Source of the DNA: JAZOTM01 sp045657625
Lineage (GTDB): Bacteria; Bacillota; Clostridia; Lachnospirales; Lachnospiraceae
Direction: 5' to 3'
DNA: 57,191 nt
Assembly (NCBI GenBank): GCA_045657625.1
Contig: JAZOTM010000024.1
Span: forward strand, 1 to 57,191
The notes below the pieces were generated by a model. It saw nothing but the letters and a program-made list of their open reading frames with translations, was not told the DNA's origin and made no database searches. Made by a program: the position numbers and the translations under genes. The stretch's first letter is position 1, and every line of letters begins with the position of its first letter. Shown here one piece after another: positions 36,075 to 44,641 of this stretch.

Positions 36075-36102
36075 ATGACAGTTTCCAATCTTCTGATATA
36101 AT
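36075..36102 (+). promoter_or_regulatory. Promoter of the truncated duplicate and lipoprotein-like gene
   Basis: ATGACA at 36075-36080, a 16-bp spacer and TATAAT at 36097-36102. The stretch downstream (GTAAGCG..GGGCT..AGAGTAAGAG) resembles the leader of the full-length paralogue at 47452-47506. Confidence 0.5.
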
Positions 36103-36155
36103 AGGGTTTGTAATGAAGTAAGCGTATCGGGCTTGAAAAATGAAGAGTAAGAGGT

Positions 36156-36275
36156 ATGGAATATATTGTAAAAAGAATTATGGAGCCGGATTTTGGATGT
36201 GAGGAAAGGCCGGAAAACTGTGTAGTAATGGATAGGGTTCTTTTACGAAATGAAAGCGGACAGGGAGAGTTATGA
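36156..36275 (+). pseudogene. Truncated duplicate of the 70-residue protein gene
   Basis: The reading frame gives 39 residues, beginning MEYIVKRIMEPDFGCEERPE and ending in NESGQGEL. It matches the first ~36 residues of the protein at 47507-47719 with few changes; leader sequences also match. After NESGQ the homology stops and the frame ends at a TGA that overlaps the ATG of the next gene (ATGA). It is a partial copy left by a recombination event, possibly now working as a leader peptide that couples translation to the gene behind it. Confidence 0.7.
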
Positions 36276-37000
36276 AAAAGAGATTATATGCAATTGGGCT
36301 TGTTATGGTATTGGCCGCATCTATGTTGGCTTATGGAGAGACAACGGAAAGTACGGATGCGGGAAGTACAGATATCGTAAGTACAGATACGGAGAGCGTG
36401 CAGGATGAAGTCTTGGTAAATGAGACAGAGACAGAATTTACCGATGCAGAAGAGGAAAATCCTTTTAGTATGGAGGATATCCAGGCCGCTGCAGAGGAGG
36501 TAGCTCCGACTATTGATTTGACGGATTGTTATACATTTACGGATCTTTTGAATGAGGGAAGAGTCAGTGTAGGCATGGGTTATACCAATATCGATATTGG
36601 TGATACGAATTGTTTCCTTGTAACAAGTGGTACTTACGATGATTTAGAAGGCCATACGGCAGCTATTGATGCGACGGTTTTCACTTATAAAGATGGAGAA
36701 ATCTATGAATTAGGGAAATTGGCTTCCGGTGGAACGGCTTACCCGATTTCTACCAAAGATGGTTATCTTTATGCGGCATCTAATTATTGTGTTTGCAAGT
36801 ATGTGATTGCAGACGACAAATTGCAAATTATGGAGATGGCGACAGTGTCTTATGATACAGATGGAAATGATACTTATTTCTACGAATCTGAAGATGGTGG
36901 AGATGAAGTATCTTCTGCAGATGCACAGGCCATGATGAAAGCGTTGTATCAGGAAATGGCAGATGCAGAGGTAATTAGTTTTGATACCGTCACCGAGTAA
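36272..37000 (+). CDS. Secreted or former lipoprotein, hypothetical
   Basis: This 242-residue protein has a typical export signal (MKKRLYAIGLVMVLAASMLAYG), then a Thr/Ser/Glu-rich spacer and a globular part (about 75-242) of unknown fold, rich in DG turns. The signal resembles a lipobox, but the expected cysteine is Tyr (LAYG, codon TAT; TGT would give LACG). The protein is therefore predicted to be released or membrane-tethered by its signal rather than lipidated. No family is recognised. The start codon overlaps the stop of the truncated duplicate, and the GNAT gene follows 5 bp later. Confidence 0.65.
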   Translation: MKKRLYAIGLVMVLAASMLAYGETTESTDAGSTDIVSTDTESVQDEVLVNETETEFTDAEEENPFSMEDIQAAAEEVAPTIDLTDCYTFTDLLNEGRVSVGMGYTNIDIGDTNCFLVTSGTYDDLEGHTAAIDATVFTYKDGEIYELGKLASGGTAYPISTKDGYLYAASNYCVCKYVIADDKLQIMEMATVSYDTDGNDTYFYESEDGGDEVSSADAQAMMKALYQEMADAEVISFDTVTE

Positions 37001-37005
37001 AAAAT

Positions 37006-37743
37006 ATGAATAGAATATTATGTAAACAATTAGCTTTAGATTATTGCTGCACCGAAACGGAAGTTTCGGATGCAGCAAATCATTTTTCTATCCATCAAAA
37101 GTTAGAAGGAAGAAGGCGTTTTCAAGAAACAAATGCCTGTTTCTTAAAAATTGCTGTAGTAAATGGAAAACTTTTATTTTCCGGAGAACAGAGTATCATT
37201 GAATGGTGCAAAGAGCAGTATGAAACAACAGGAAGCGAATGGTTTTTTGAGGCAAAAAATTTAAAAAAATTAAATCAAAGACTACAGGAAGATGGCCATC
37301 AGATTGAAATGGTACATCCTTTTTTTATATCCGAAAAATGTTCTGGGGTAGATGAAAAAGGGTATGAAATTCGTTGGTATGAAGACCAAGAGATCCAGCA
37401 GTTCCGGGGAGATTCGCGTTTTGATGAGGCCTATGCCTTTTGTGAAGAAGCTCCGGATGTATTAGGAGTGGCAGCACTTCTTCATGGAGAATTTGTAGGC
37501 ATGGCCGGAGCAAGTAGAGATAGTCCGATCATGTGGCAAATTGGAATTAACGTAAGGGACGACCAGGCAGGTTCTGGAGTAGGAACGATGTTGGTTACAC
37601 TTTTGAAAAACGAGATGATAGAAAGAGGAATTTTACCCTATTACGGAACTGCTTTGTCGCATTTGGCGTCTCAGCGGGTGGCTTTGGGAGCAGGATTTCT
37701 GCCGACTTGGGTGGAACTGACGACATCACGGATTTCATCTTGA
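37006..37743 (+). CDS. GNAT-family N-acetyltransferase
   Basis: A 245-residue cytoplasmic protein. The carboxy half is a GCN5-like acetyltransferase fold with IGINVRDDQAGSGVGTMLVTLLKNEMIERG (acetyl-CoA loop, here Q-A-G-S-G-V-G) and TALSHLASQRVALGAGFLPTWVEL. The amino half (CKQLALDYCCTETEVSDAANHFSIHQ) is a family-specific extension seen in Clostridia proteins of this type. It lies close behind the lipoprotein-like gene with little ribosome site of its own. Substrate unknown. Confidence 0.75.
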   Translation: MNRILCKQLALDYCCTETEVSDAANHFSIHQKLEGRRRFQETNACFLKIAVVNGKLLFSGEQSIIEWCKEQYETTGSEWFFEAKNLKKLNQRLQEDGHQIEMVHPFFISEKCSGVDEKGYEIRWYEDQEIQQFRGDSRFDEAYAFCEEAPDVLGVAALLHGEFVGMAGASRDSPIMWQIGINVRDDQAGSGVGTMLVTLLKNEMIERGILPYYGTALSHLASQRVALGAGFLPTWVELTTSRISS

Positions 37744-37972
37744 TAAATGCATTAGTAATAACATGGATAGGAATAGGTAAGAAAAACAAATATATAAAAG
37801 AAAGACTAACTATTAAAAGTCAACAAGAAAATGAAGTTTTTTGAATAAAACATCATTAGGTGTTTTAGATAGCCCGGAGGCGGGCTTGAGCCTCAATCAG
37901 TACCTTGAAAATCGCATGACAAATAGAGCATCTTAATAGGTGCTCGCAGAAAAGGATGTAAAGTTAATAAGG

Positions 37973-39143
37973 TTATTTCCGGTAGGCTTCGCCTGTAAGT
38001 TCCATCCGGTAGATGGTGCGTATCAGCTTCTTCGTTGCATGACCGACAGCAACATTGTAGTGCTTGCCTTCGCTTATCTTTTTAGAGAGGTAAGCGCCGA
38101 AGTTCTCATCCCAGTGACAGACATATTTTGTTGCATTGAACAAAGCATACCGTAGGTAACGAGATCCCCGTTTTTCCATGTGGGAATAGCTGGAATCAAG
38201 CTGTCCTGACTGGTATGTAGATGGCGATAACCCAGCAAATGCAAGTATCTGATCAGCATTACTGAATCTGGAGAAATCACCAACCTCTGCAAGAATCATG
38301 GCTCCCATACGGTAGCTAATACCGGGAATTGTCATAATCGGAGAGTTGCAAGTATCCATGATGGATTTGATTGAAACTTCGATTTCATCAATCTCATCCG
38401 TCAGCACCTCGATCAGATGGATGGTGTGTTTCAACTCCATTGATTTTGCTGGTATAACAGAACCAATTGAAACTTTGGCAGCATCTCTTATGGTGACAGC
38501 CATATCTCGTCCGTAGCGTCCATTAGAAGCTATTTCAAGGACGTTTTTGAGATGAGTAAGGTGACTGTCAGCGATGTATGAAGCGCCGGGAAATTCGGAA
38601 AGCAGAGCGTACACGGAAGCCATATGAAGGCTGGGGACTATCTTTTCAAGTTCGGGGAAAAGAATGTTTACGAGACGAGCAACAGATGTTTTGAGTTTCG
38701 CACGTTCGTGAACTTTATCGAAACGGTAGCGGGGCTAATGACTTGAGTTCTTCACTATGATATGATGTGTCTGAGTAGGGCTTGAGAGTCTTATCAGTCA
38801 TCAACATCATAGCAATCGAACCGGCGTCGACTTTATCCGTTTTCGTCTTTCTAAGGCTTAGACCTTTTCTGTAAAGATTTGTATGTAACGGGTTGATAAC
38901 ACAGGTGGTGAGACCTTTATCAATGAGCGATCCGAGAAGATTGAGTGAGTAGTGACCGGTAGCTTCAAGACCTACTTTTATTTCGGCCTTATCATCAGTC
39001 ACGGAGAAAATCTTCTCATACAACTCATCAAAGCCCGCCTTGTTATTCGGAATCGTAAATACTGGATAGAGTCTATCGGCTTCCAATCCCAGGATGCAGC
39101 AATCGTGCTTATCATTTGCAACATCGATACAAACATAGATCAT
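37973..39143 (-). pseudogene. IS110-family transposase (DEDD), frameshifted
   Basis: The amino part (39143 down to about 38735) is the RuvC-like DEDD domain: MIYVCIDVANDKHDC, GLEATGHYS and KTDKVDAGSIA. The carboxy part (to 37973) is the Transposase_20 domain with IMTIPGISYRMGAMILAEVGDFSRF and the serine region LSPSTYQSGQ, ending ELTGEAYRK. The two are in different frames. The run GGGG at 38731-38734 appears to have one base too many: without it, SEELKSLA runs into RYRFDKVHERAKL. The start at 39143 is chosen as AGGAGG is nine bases away. It is a non-functional gene unless the extra base is a read error. Confidence 0.85.
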
Positions 39144-39159
39144 ACACATGATCCTCCTT

Positions 39160-39335
39160 AAAAGTATTTGACGCTGTATTGGATCCACAGGGCTCTCTGC
39201 CGATGTAACCTCGTTCTACATAAACCGTCATGCGGTATCTAACTGATTAACACTTTGACAAAGAGGCTGTGGTTGGAGCCTTTCTACAACCGTCTATGCG
39301 GTAGGAGAACCAAACCAATCCACAGCATCTTCAAC
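39160..39335 (-). ncRNA. Candidate IS110 bridge RNA region
   Basis: The non-coding stretch 5' of the transposase is highly structured. GCTGTGG+TTGG (39266-39276) pairs with CCAA+CCACAGC (39315-39326), enclosing the hairpin ACCG-TCTATG-CGGT (39289-39302). A second, nearly identical hairpin ACCG-TCATG-CGGT lies at 39224-39236. IS110-group elements such as IS621 encode a two-loop bridge RNA in this position, one loop for target DNA and one for donor DNA. The loops here have not been matched to flanking DNA, so this is a positional and structural inference. Confidence 0.4.
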
Positions 39336-39399
39336 AGCATACCCTATACCTTAGAACAGGTAAAGAATGGGTATGACTATATAATACGAGGAGACAATT

Positions 39400-39732
39400 A
39401 TGTCGAATGAATATTTTTATGAGGATGATGAAGGGATTTTAAAAGAGAATACACGAGAGTCTTCTGATAAATTGAGAACACTGGCTGGAATTTCATTATC
39501 ATTTAATATTATTATAGGTGTGATTATAATATTTTTTGGATTAATGGGATTTGCACAAGGCGCAGAAATACTAGGTATAGGTGTGATTTTAGCTGCGATT
39601 ATAGTGATATTTTATGGATATGTAAATTTTGTTATTATATCGGCAATTGCAACCGCGGTCGAAAATTCTGATAGAAGTGATGTGGTGGATGCGATTCATG
39701 AATTGACAGATACAATTCGTGAGAAGTCATAA
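39400..39732 (+). CDS. Small two-helix membrane protein, hypothetical
   Basis: The 110-residue product has an acidic amino end, two hydrophobic helices (about 29-52 and 57-82, LAGISLSFNIIIGVIIIFFG and ILGIGVILAAIIVIFYGY), and a polar tail with an amphipathic stretch (ENSDRSDVVDAIHELTDTIREKS). The ribosome site GAGGAGA is good. TATAAT at 39380-39385 is too near the ATG to be its normal promoter, so the original promoter may have been displaced by the neighbouring insertion element. No family was recognised. Confidence 0.6.
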   Translation: MSNEYFYEDDEGILKENTRESSDKLRTLAGISLSFNIIIGVIIIFFGLMGFAQGAEILGIGVILAAIIVIFYGYVNFVIISAIATAVENSDRSDVVDAIHELTDTIREKS

Positions 39733-39769
39733 ATAAGAATGTCTACGATTATGGGAAATTTGTGGAAGT

Positions 39770-39806
39770 AAAAAGACCAGTTTTTGAAAAAAACTGGTCT
39801 TTTTTG
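39770..39806 (+). terminator. Bidirectional terminator
   Basis: AAAAAGACCAGTTTTT and AAAAACTGGTCTTTTTT arms pair with flanking A and T runs, separating the forward small-protein gene from the converging aldo/keto reductase remnant. Confidence 0.85.
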
Positions 39807-39822
39807 GATAATTCTATGGAAA

Positions 39823-40220
39823 TTACTTGCTGTTCGTTGCCATGACTCCTACTAGAGCATGTGGTACATATAATTCTTCTAGGTAGTGGATTTCATCTGC
39901 TGTTAAATGCAAATCACATGCTTTTGCCGGACCTTCTAAATGGTGTGGTTTGGTAGCACCAACAACGGGATATGTGGTTTTTTCCAAAAGCCAAGCAAGG
40001 GCAACTTCTGTCATGGAAACGCCATGCTTTTCTGAGATTTCAATGACGCGTTGGATAATTTTGTCATCGGCTTCTTTTGTTGCATCATATTTGCCCTTTG
40101 CATATGCATCCAGTTCTAAGCGTTTTGATGTCTCGCCTGGTTTTTTGGAAAGACGTCCGGAAGCAAGAGAACTGTATGGGGTCATTGCAATATTTTCTTC
40201 TGCGCAGAGTTTTGCCATTT
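39823..40220 (-). pseudogene. Aldo/keto reductase, 5'-truncated remnant
   Basis: Only the carboxy 130 or so residues of an aldo/keto reductase remain: EMAKLCAEENIAMTPYSSLASGRLSK, EVALAWLLEKTTYPVVGATKPHHLEGPAKACDLHLTADEIHYLEELYVP. The family normally has 300-330 residues with catalytic Asp/Tyr/Lys/His in the missing amino half. Sequence upstream of about 40220 shows no homology to the family, so the gene was cut, probably when the TetR-ABC cluster came to lie beside it. Without the catalytic tetrad no activity is expected. Confidence 0.8.
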
Positions 40221-40316
40221 CTATAATCCTCAAAAATAGGTGCAACTATCGTGTTTCTAAAATATTTTATCATAAATGAAAAAGGAGTCGATACTGCCCC
40301 ATAGAGAAAAAAACTA

Positions 40317-40365
40317 TTGACATGTTAGTTGACGCTAACTACAATGTTAGTGTCAACTAACATGT
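40317..40365 (+). promoter_or_regulatory. Promoter with double palindromic operator for the TetR regulator
   Basis: TTGACA (40317-40322), a 17-bp spacer and TACAAT (40340-40345) form a near-consensus promoter. It is embedded in a 46-bp inverted repeat (40320-40365, one mismatch in 20-bp arms) whose centre is the -10 box. The repeat contains two copies of the dyad GTTAGNNNNNNCTAAC (40324-40339 and 40346-40361), 22 bp apart. This is what two adjacent TetR dimers would need, so autorepression is strongly suggested. Confidence 0.8.
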
Positions 40366-40389
40366 TTACAGTGTTAACAAGAGGAAAGA

Positions 40390-40989
40390 ATGGAAAGAAA
40401 AGATAAGATTTTAGAAATAGCAAAACAAGAGTTTATAGAAAAGGGATTTTCCGGAGCATCTATGCGAAATATCGCCAAGAAAGTTGGAATTACCGCAACA
40501 GCTCTTTATCGACATTATAAGAATAAAGAAGAGATTTTTGAGGCTGTGGTATCTCCGGCAGTGAAGGCTTGGAGGCAGTTTTGTATGGAGGAAGCGGAGA
40601 CACAGCCGGAATTGGCCTGGCAAGAGGGACTGGATGCTATGTGGGAAGAAGACGTGCAGATGAAACGGGTTGTGGATATGGTTTATGCAAATCTGGAGGT
40701 GCAAAAACTTTTGTTTTTTGGAAGCAAAGGCACAAAATACGAGGACTTTTTTCATGAACTGGTGGTAAATGTTCAGAAAGGCACTTTAAGTTTTATGGAG
40801 GAGTTAAAGAATCGGGGGATTTCCGTGAATGATGTGGATGAAAAGGATATGCATCTTTTACTGAGTGCCCAATATACAGCCACCTTGGAAATGATCAAAC
40901 ACGATTATTCCTATGAAGAGGCTTTGCATTATGCAGAAACGGTTGCTTGCTTTTTCCGGGAAGGCTGGAGAAAATACTTGGGCTTTTAG
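40390..40989 (+). CDS. TetR/AcrR-family transcriptional repressor
   Basis: A 199-residue regulator with the TetR helix-turn-helix at the amino end: ILEIAKQEFIEKGFSGASMRNIAKKVGITATALYRHYKNKEEIFEAVV. The remainder is a helical ligand-binding and dimerisation domain. It starts with a good ribosome site (AAGAGGAAAG) 25 bp after an elaborate palindromic operator, and precedes two ABC exporter-like genes and an ECF transporter on the same strand. It probably represses itself and the transporters until its ligand, perhaps the transported compound, is present. The ligand is unknown. Confidence 0.9.
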   Translation: MERKDKILEIAKQEFIEKGFSGASMRNIAKKVGITATALYRHYKNKEEIFEAVVSPAVKAWRQFCMEEAETQPELAWQEGLDAMWEEDVQMKRVVDMVYANLEVQKLLFFGSKGTKYEDFFHELVVNVQKGTLSFMEELKNRGISVNDVDEKDMHLLLSAQYTATLEMIKHDYSYEEALHYAETVACFFREGWRKYLGF

Positions 40990-41042
40990 ATAGAAAGGGC
41001 ATTGCATAAGGTACTCTGCATAAAAGAACATTACTAGGTAAT

Positions 41043-41093
41043 AAAGAGCTTATTGTGGCTCTTTTACACCCGAGTAGTTTTGTTACCGGGTTT
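41043..41093 (+). terminator. Possible attenuator between the TetR gene and the ABC genes
   Basis: AAAGAGC (41043-41049) pairs with GCTCTTT (41058-41064), and a second hairpin ACCCG...CGGGT with a short T run follows. They may partly terminate the repressor transcript before the transporter genes. Confidence 0.4.
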
Positions 41094-41116
41094 ATAAAAG
41101 GATTGGAGGTTTTGTT

Positions 41117-42895
41117 GTGAAAAAGAAAAGTACACTCTCTTGGGTATTAACCTTTGCAGGGAGAAAAGTCGGTTTTTTTGGTGGAAGCGTAATTTTGGCA
41201 ATTCTTGGAGTTGCTGTGTCTTTTACACCCTATTTGATTATCGCCCGTATGATATCGGAATTACTGGCGGGAAATAGGGAAGGAGACTTTTATTTCCGTA
41301 TGGTGCTATGGATGGCGGGATTATGGTTACTTCGTGTGTGTTTGCATTCTTGCTCTACCACGCTGTCCCATGTAGCAACCTTTCACGTGTTGGGAGGTAT
41401 TCGGAAACAGCTTTGTGAAAAACTGGCCAAGATTCCATTGGGCTCCGTACTGGATGATAACAGTGGTTCTTATAAGAGTATCATTGTGGAACGTGTGGAT
41501 TCCATGGAGGTAACTATGGCACATGTGGTGCCTGAGTTTACTGCAAATATTTTGCTGCCGGCATTGTTGTTTTTGTATATGCTGCTTACGGATTGGCGAA
41601 TCGGATTGGCAAATCTGATTTCGGTTATTATTGGTTTGGTTTTTGTGGCAATTATGATGACCAAAAGTCAGGGCGGTTTTGATTTGGCAATAGAGAAAAC
41701 CAAAAAATTGAATGATACAGCGGTGGAATACATTAACGGAATTGAAGTTATCAAGGCCTTTGGAAAAACAGGAACTTCTTATGAAAAGTTTGTAGTGGCT
41801 GCAAAAGAAGGGGCAGATTGTTTTATTGATTGGATGCGCAGATGCATTTGGTGGCAGGCAGGAAGTCTTTCTTTTACCCCGGCTACTTTTCTGGGGGTGC
41901 TTCCGGTAGGCTTGTATTTAGTCAAGGTAGGGGAGTTGACAGGAGCTGAATTTATTACCTGTATTATTATGTCTTCTTGCATGATTACCCCATTGGTAGT
42001 GGCATTTTCTTATATGGATGATTTACTGAAAATGAAAACGATTTTCGGTGAGGTTACAGAGATTCTTACCAGACCGGAAATGGTTCGCCCCAAGGTGTTG
42101 GAAAAGAAGCCAAAGGGACACGAGATTGCTCTGACCAATGTACATTTTTCCTATAAGGAAAAGGAAGTATTGCAGGGGGTGGATTTGGTATTACAGGAAG
42201 GAAAGGTACATGCCCTGGTGGGTCCATCCGGTTCCGGGAAAAGTACCATTGCAAGGTTGATTGACTCTCTTTGGGATGTGAATGATGGAAGCATAACCTA
42301 TGGTGGAGTTGACGTAAAGGATTTGCCTCTTGATTACTATGCCGGACAAATTGCATATGTGGCCCAGGATAATTATCTGTTTGATATGAGTGTTAAAGAA
42401 AATATTCGTCTTGGTAGGTCCGGAGCAAGTGACGAGGATGTGATTTCGGCGGCAAAAGCCAGTGGATGCCATGATTTTATTCTGGGATTGGAACATGGAT
42501 ATGACACAATTGTAGGCGGTGCCGGAGGGCATTTGTCCGGTGGGGAAAGACAGAGGATTTGTATTGCAAGAGCTATGTTAAAAGACGCACCGGTGGTAAT
42601 TTTGGATGAAGCTACGGCTTATACGGATCCGGAAAATGAAGCACTGGTACAGGCCAGTGTGGCGAAACTGGTACAGGGAAAAACCTTGCTTGTGATTGCC
42701 CATCGTTTGTCTACCATTGTGGATGCAGATCAGATTTTTGTTATTGACAATGGAAAAGTGGAAGCAAGGGGAACTCATGAAGAATTATTAGAAAAGAGTA
42801 GCTTGTATCATAGGATGTGGGAGGCTCATTCCCAGTCAAAGGATCAGGATGAAGGACTTCAGAATCAGGTGAAAGGGGAGAAAGTCTATGCTTGA
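41117..42895 (+). CDS. ABC transporter half-molecule, ATP-binding/permease fusion (first subunit)
   Basis: A 592-residue membrane protein: six-helix transmembrane domain (about 1-310) and a nucleotide-binding domain (about 335-575) with Walker A GPSGSGKSTIA, Q-loop VAQDNYLFD, signature LSGGERQR, Walker B VVILDEAT and a His switch (IAHRLSTI). The GTG start at 41117 follows GGAGGT. Its stop overlaps the next half-transporter by 8 bp, so the two form a heterodimer. The pair resembles the IrtAB/YbtPQ class, exporters by fold, some of which import siderophores. The adjacent ECF genes make an import role for a metal-related cofactor conceivable, but this is inference. Confidence 0.88.
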   Translation: MKKKSTLSWVLTFAGRKVGFFGGSVILAILGVAVSFTPYLIIARMISELLAGNREGDFYFRMVLWMAGLWLLRVCLHSCSTTLSHVATFHVLGGIRKQLCEKLAKIPLGSVLDDNSGSYKSIIVERVDSMEVTMAHVVPEFTANILLPALLFLYMLLTDWRIGLANLISVIIGLVFVAIMMTKSQGGFDLAIEKTKKLNDTAVEYINGIEVIKAFGKTGTSYEKFVVAAKEGADCFIDWMRRCIWWQAGSLSFTPATFLGVLPVGLYLVKVGELTGAEFITCIIMSSCMITPLVVAFSYMDDLLKMKTIFGEVTEILTRPEMVRPKVLEKKPKGHEIALTNVHFSYKEKEVLQGVDLVLQEGKVHALVGPSGSGKSTIARLIDSLWDVNDGSITYGGVDVKDLPLDYYAGQIAYVAQDNYLFDMSVKENIRLGRSGASDEDVISAAKASGCHDFILGLEHGYDTIVGGAGGHLSGGERQRICIARAMLKDAPVVILDEATAYTDPENEALVQASVAKLVQGKTLLVIAHRLSTIVDADQIFVIDNGKVEARGTHEELLEKSSLYHRMWEAHSQSKDQDEGLQNQVKGEKVYA

Positions 42896-44624
42896 GATGT
42901 TGAAAAAGTTTTTCGATTTTTGTAATGGAGAAAATCGCAGAAAGTTTTATAAAGCCATTGCCCTTGGGGTATTGGATGCTATATTTGCCGCAATGAAAAT
43001 CGCAGCTGCCTATTGTGCAATTCTTGCGGTGCTTAATGGAGAAATTACCAATCAAACTTTTGTTATTGTTATGGGGTGGATGCTACTTTCCACGGTGGGA
43101 AAGATGGTTGTGAATCGTTTCTCCCAAATGTTGCAGACGGAGGCAGGTTACAACACGGCTGCGGGAAAAAGAATCGAGATAGCAGAACATTTGAGATACC
43201 TTCCTATGGGATATTTCAATGAAAACAGTCTGGGACATATCACTTCTGTTACCACCAACAGTATGGAGCAGTTGAGCGATATTGCCACAAGAGCCATTAT
43301 TATGGTTATGCAGGGAAGTATTACTACCTTTGTAATTGCCATAGTTATGTTCCTTTTTGATGTGCGCATTGGCTGCATTTCTCTGATAGGAGTTGGTATT
43401 TTCTATATAGTTAACAAATGGACCAATTTAAGTGTGGCAAAGGTGGCAGATGAAAAAATTGCAGCAGATAAGGACCTGGTAGGTGTGGTTTTAGAGTATA
43501 TACAGGGAATTTCGGAAATTCGAAATTATAACCTGTTTGATAAGGGAAATGGTCGCTTAAAACATGCAATTGCCAGAAAAACCAAGGCGGATATCGCCGC
43601 AGAGATTGCAGCTATTCCGGCAGTGGGCCTGCAGAACTTTATTTGTAAATTCTCCGGTGTAGTGATTGCCGGTTCTTCCTTGTATTTTTATTTTCACGAT
43701 ACCATGAGCTTGTCGGATACTATAGCCATGTTGTTGTGCTCTTTTATGGTGTTTGAGGCTTTGGATGCAGCAGGTATGTATACGCCTTTGTTGAAAATCA
43801 TTGGAAAGTGTGTAGATTTGGCTCAGGATATTTTAGATGTGGAAGAGATGGACACCAAGGGAGAGCGTATCAAGCCACAAAACCGGGATATTCGTTTGGA
43901 ACATGTGAGCTTTGCTTATGAAAATAAAAAAATTATCGATGATGTGTCTTTGGAAATCAAAGAAAAAACCACAACGGCTATTGTAGGTCCTTCCGGTGGA
44001 GGAAAAACTACGTTGACTTCTTTGATTGCCAGATTCTGGGATGTGGATGAGGGAAGTGTGACCTTAGGAGGACGTAATGTCAAGGAGTATTCTTTTGACT
44101 CTCTCATGGAAAATTTCAGTTTCGTTTTCCAAAGAGTCTATCTTTTTGAAGATACGATTGCCAATAATATTCGTTTCGGAAAGCCGGAGGCTTCTATGGA
44201 AGAAGTGATTCAGGCGGCAAAAAAAGCCCGTTGTCACGAATTTATCAGTGCATTACCAGAAGGGTATGACACCATCATCGGGGAAGGTGGTACCTCTCTT
44301 TCTGGTGGAGAAAAACAGAGAATTGCCATTGCCAGGGCCATTATGAAGGATGCACCAATTATTATTCTGGATGAGGCCACAGCAAACGTGGATCCGGAAA
44401 ATGAAAAAGAATTAACGGAGGCCATTGAGAATCTGACAAGAGAAAAGACGATTCTTATGATTGCCCATCGATTAAAAACCGTACGTCATGCGGATCAAAT
44501 CCTGGTGGTGGATAAGGGAAAAATTGTGCAAAAGGGAAATCATGATAGTTTGATGGCAGAAGAAGGTATCTATAAACAGTTTATTTCCGGTCGCAAACAA
44601 GCGGTAGGATGGAAAATAGCATAA
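42888..44624 (+). CDS. ABC transporter half-molecule, ATP-binding/permease fusion (second subunit)
   Basis: A 578-residue partner of the preceding protein, with six hydrophobic segments and a nucleotide-binding domain: Walker A GPSGGGKTTLT, VFQRVYLFED, signature LSGGEKQR, Walker B IIILDEATANVDPENE and IAHRLKTV. Both ATP sites of the heterodimer look catalytically complete. Translation is coupled to the first subunit by an 8-bp overlap. It is followed after 17 bp by the ECF S component. The family is the same YbtPQ/IrtAB-like group; substrate not readable. Confidence 0.88.
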   Translation: MLEMLKKFFDFCNGENRRKFYKAIALGVLDAIFAAMKIAAAYCAILAVLNGEITNQTFVIVMGWMLLSTVGKMVVNRFSQMLQTEAGYNTAAGKRIEIAEHLRYLPMGYFNENSLGHITSVTTNSMEQLSDIATRAIIMVMQGSITTFVIAIVMFLFDVRIGCISLIGVGIFYIVNKWTNLSVAKVADEKIAADKDLVGVVLEYIQGISEIRNYNLFDKGNGRLKHAIARKTKADIAAEIAAIPAVGLQNFICKFSGVVIAGSSLYFYFHDTMSLSDTIAMLLCSFMVFEALDAAGMYTPLLKIIGKCVDLAQDILDVEEMDTKGERIKPQNRDIRLEHVSFAYENKKIIDDVSLEIKEKTTTAIVGPSGGGKTTLTSLIARFWDVDEGSVTLGGRNVKEYSFDSLMENFSFVFQRVYLFEDTIANNIRFGKPEASMEEVIQAAKKARCHEFISALPEGYDTIIGEGGTSLSGGEKQRIAIARAIMKDAPIIILDEATANVDPENEKELTEAIENLTREKTILMIAHRLKTVRHADQILVVDKGKIVQKGNHDSLMAEEGIYKQFISGRKQAVGWKIA

Positions 44625-44641
44625 GAGGAGAGAAAAGAAAA

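Larger units (their letters stand above)
37862..39390 (-). mobile_element. IS110-family insertion sequence, inactivated
   Basis: The element comprises a frameshifted IS110-type transposase gene on the reverse strand with about 110 bp of non-coding sequence on its 3' side and up to 240 bp on its 5' side. The limits given are approximate. IS110 elements usually lack terminal inverted repeats, so the ends cannot be fixed by eye. The 3' side holds GCCCGGAGGCGGGC and GAGCA/TGCTC hairpins. It sits in the gap between the GNAT gene and the small membrane protein gene at 39400. Confidence 0.7.

Noticed and set aside
38715..39188. Programmed frameshift in the IS110 transposase
   Set aside because: IS110 transposases are made from one frame; the G-run insertion is more simply a mutation or read error.
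39338..39376. CATACCC...GGGTATG inverted repeat as a terminator or IS end
   Set aside because: It lacks a T run and IS110 elements normally have no terminal inverted repeats; it may be an operator or chance, so it was not annotated.
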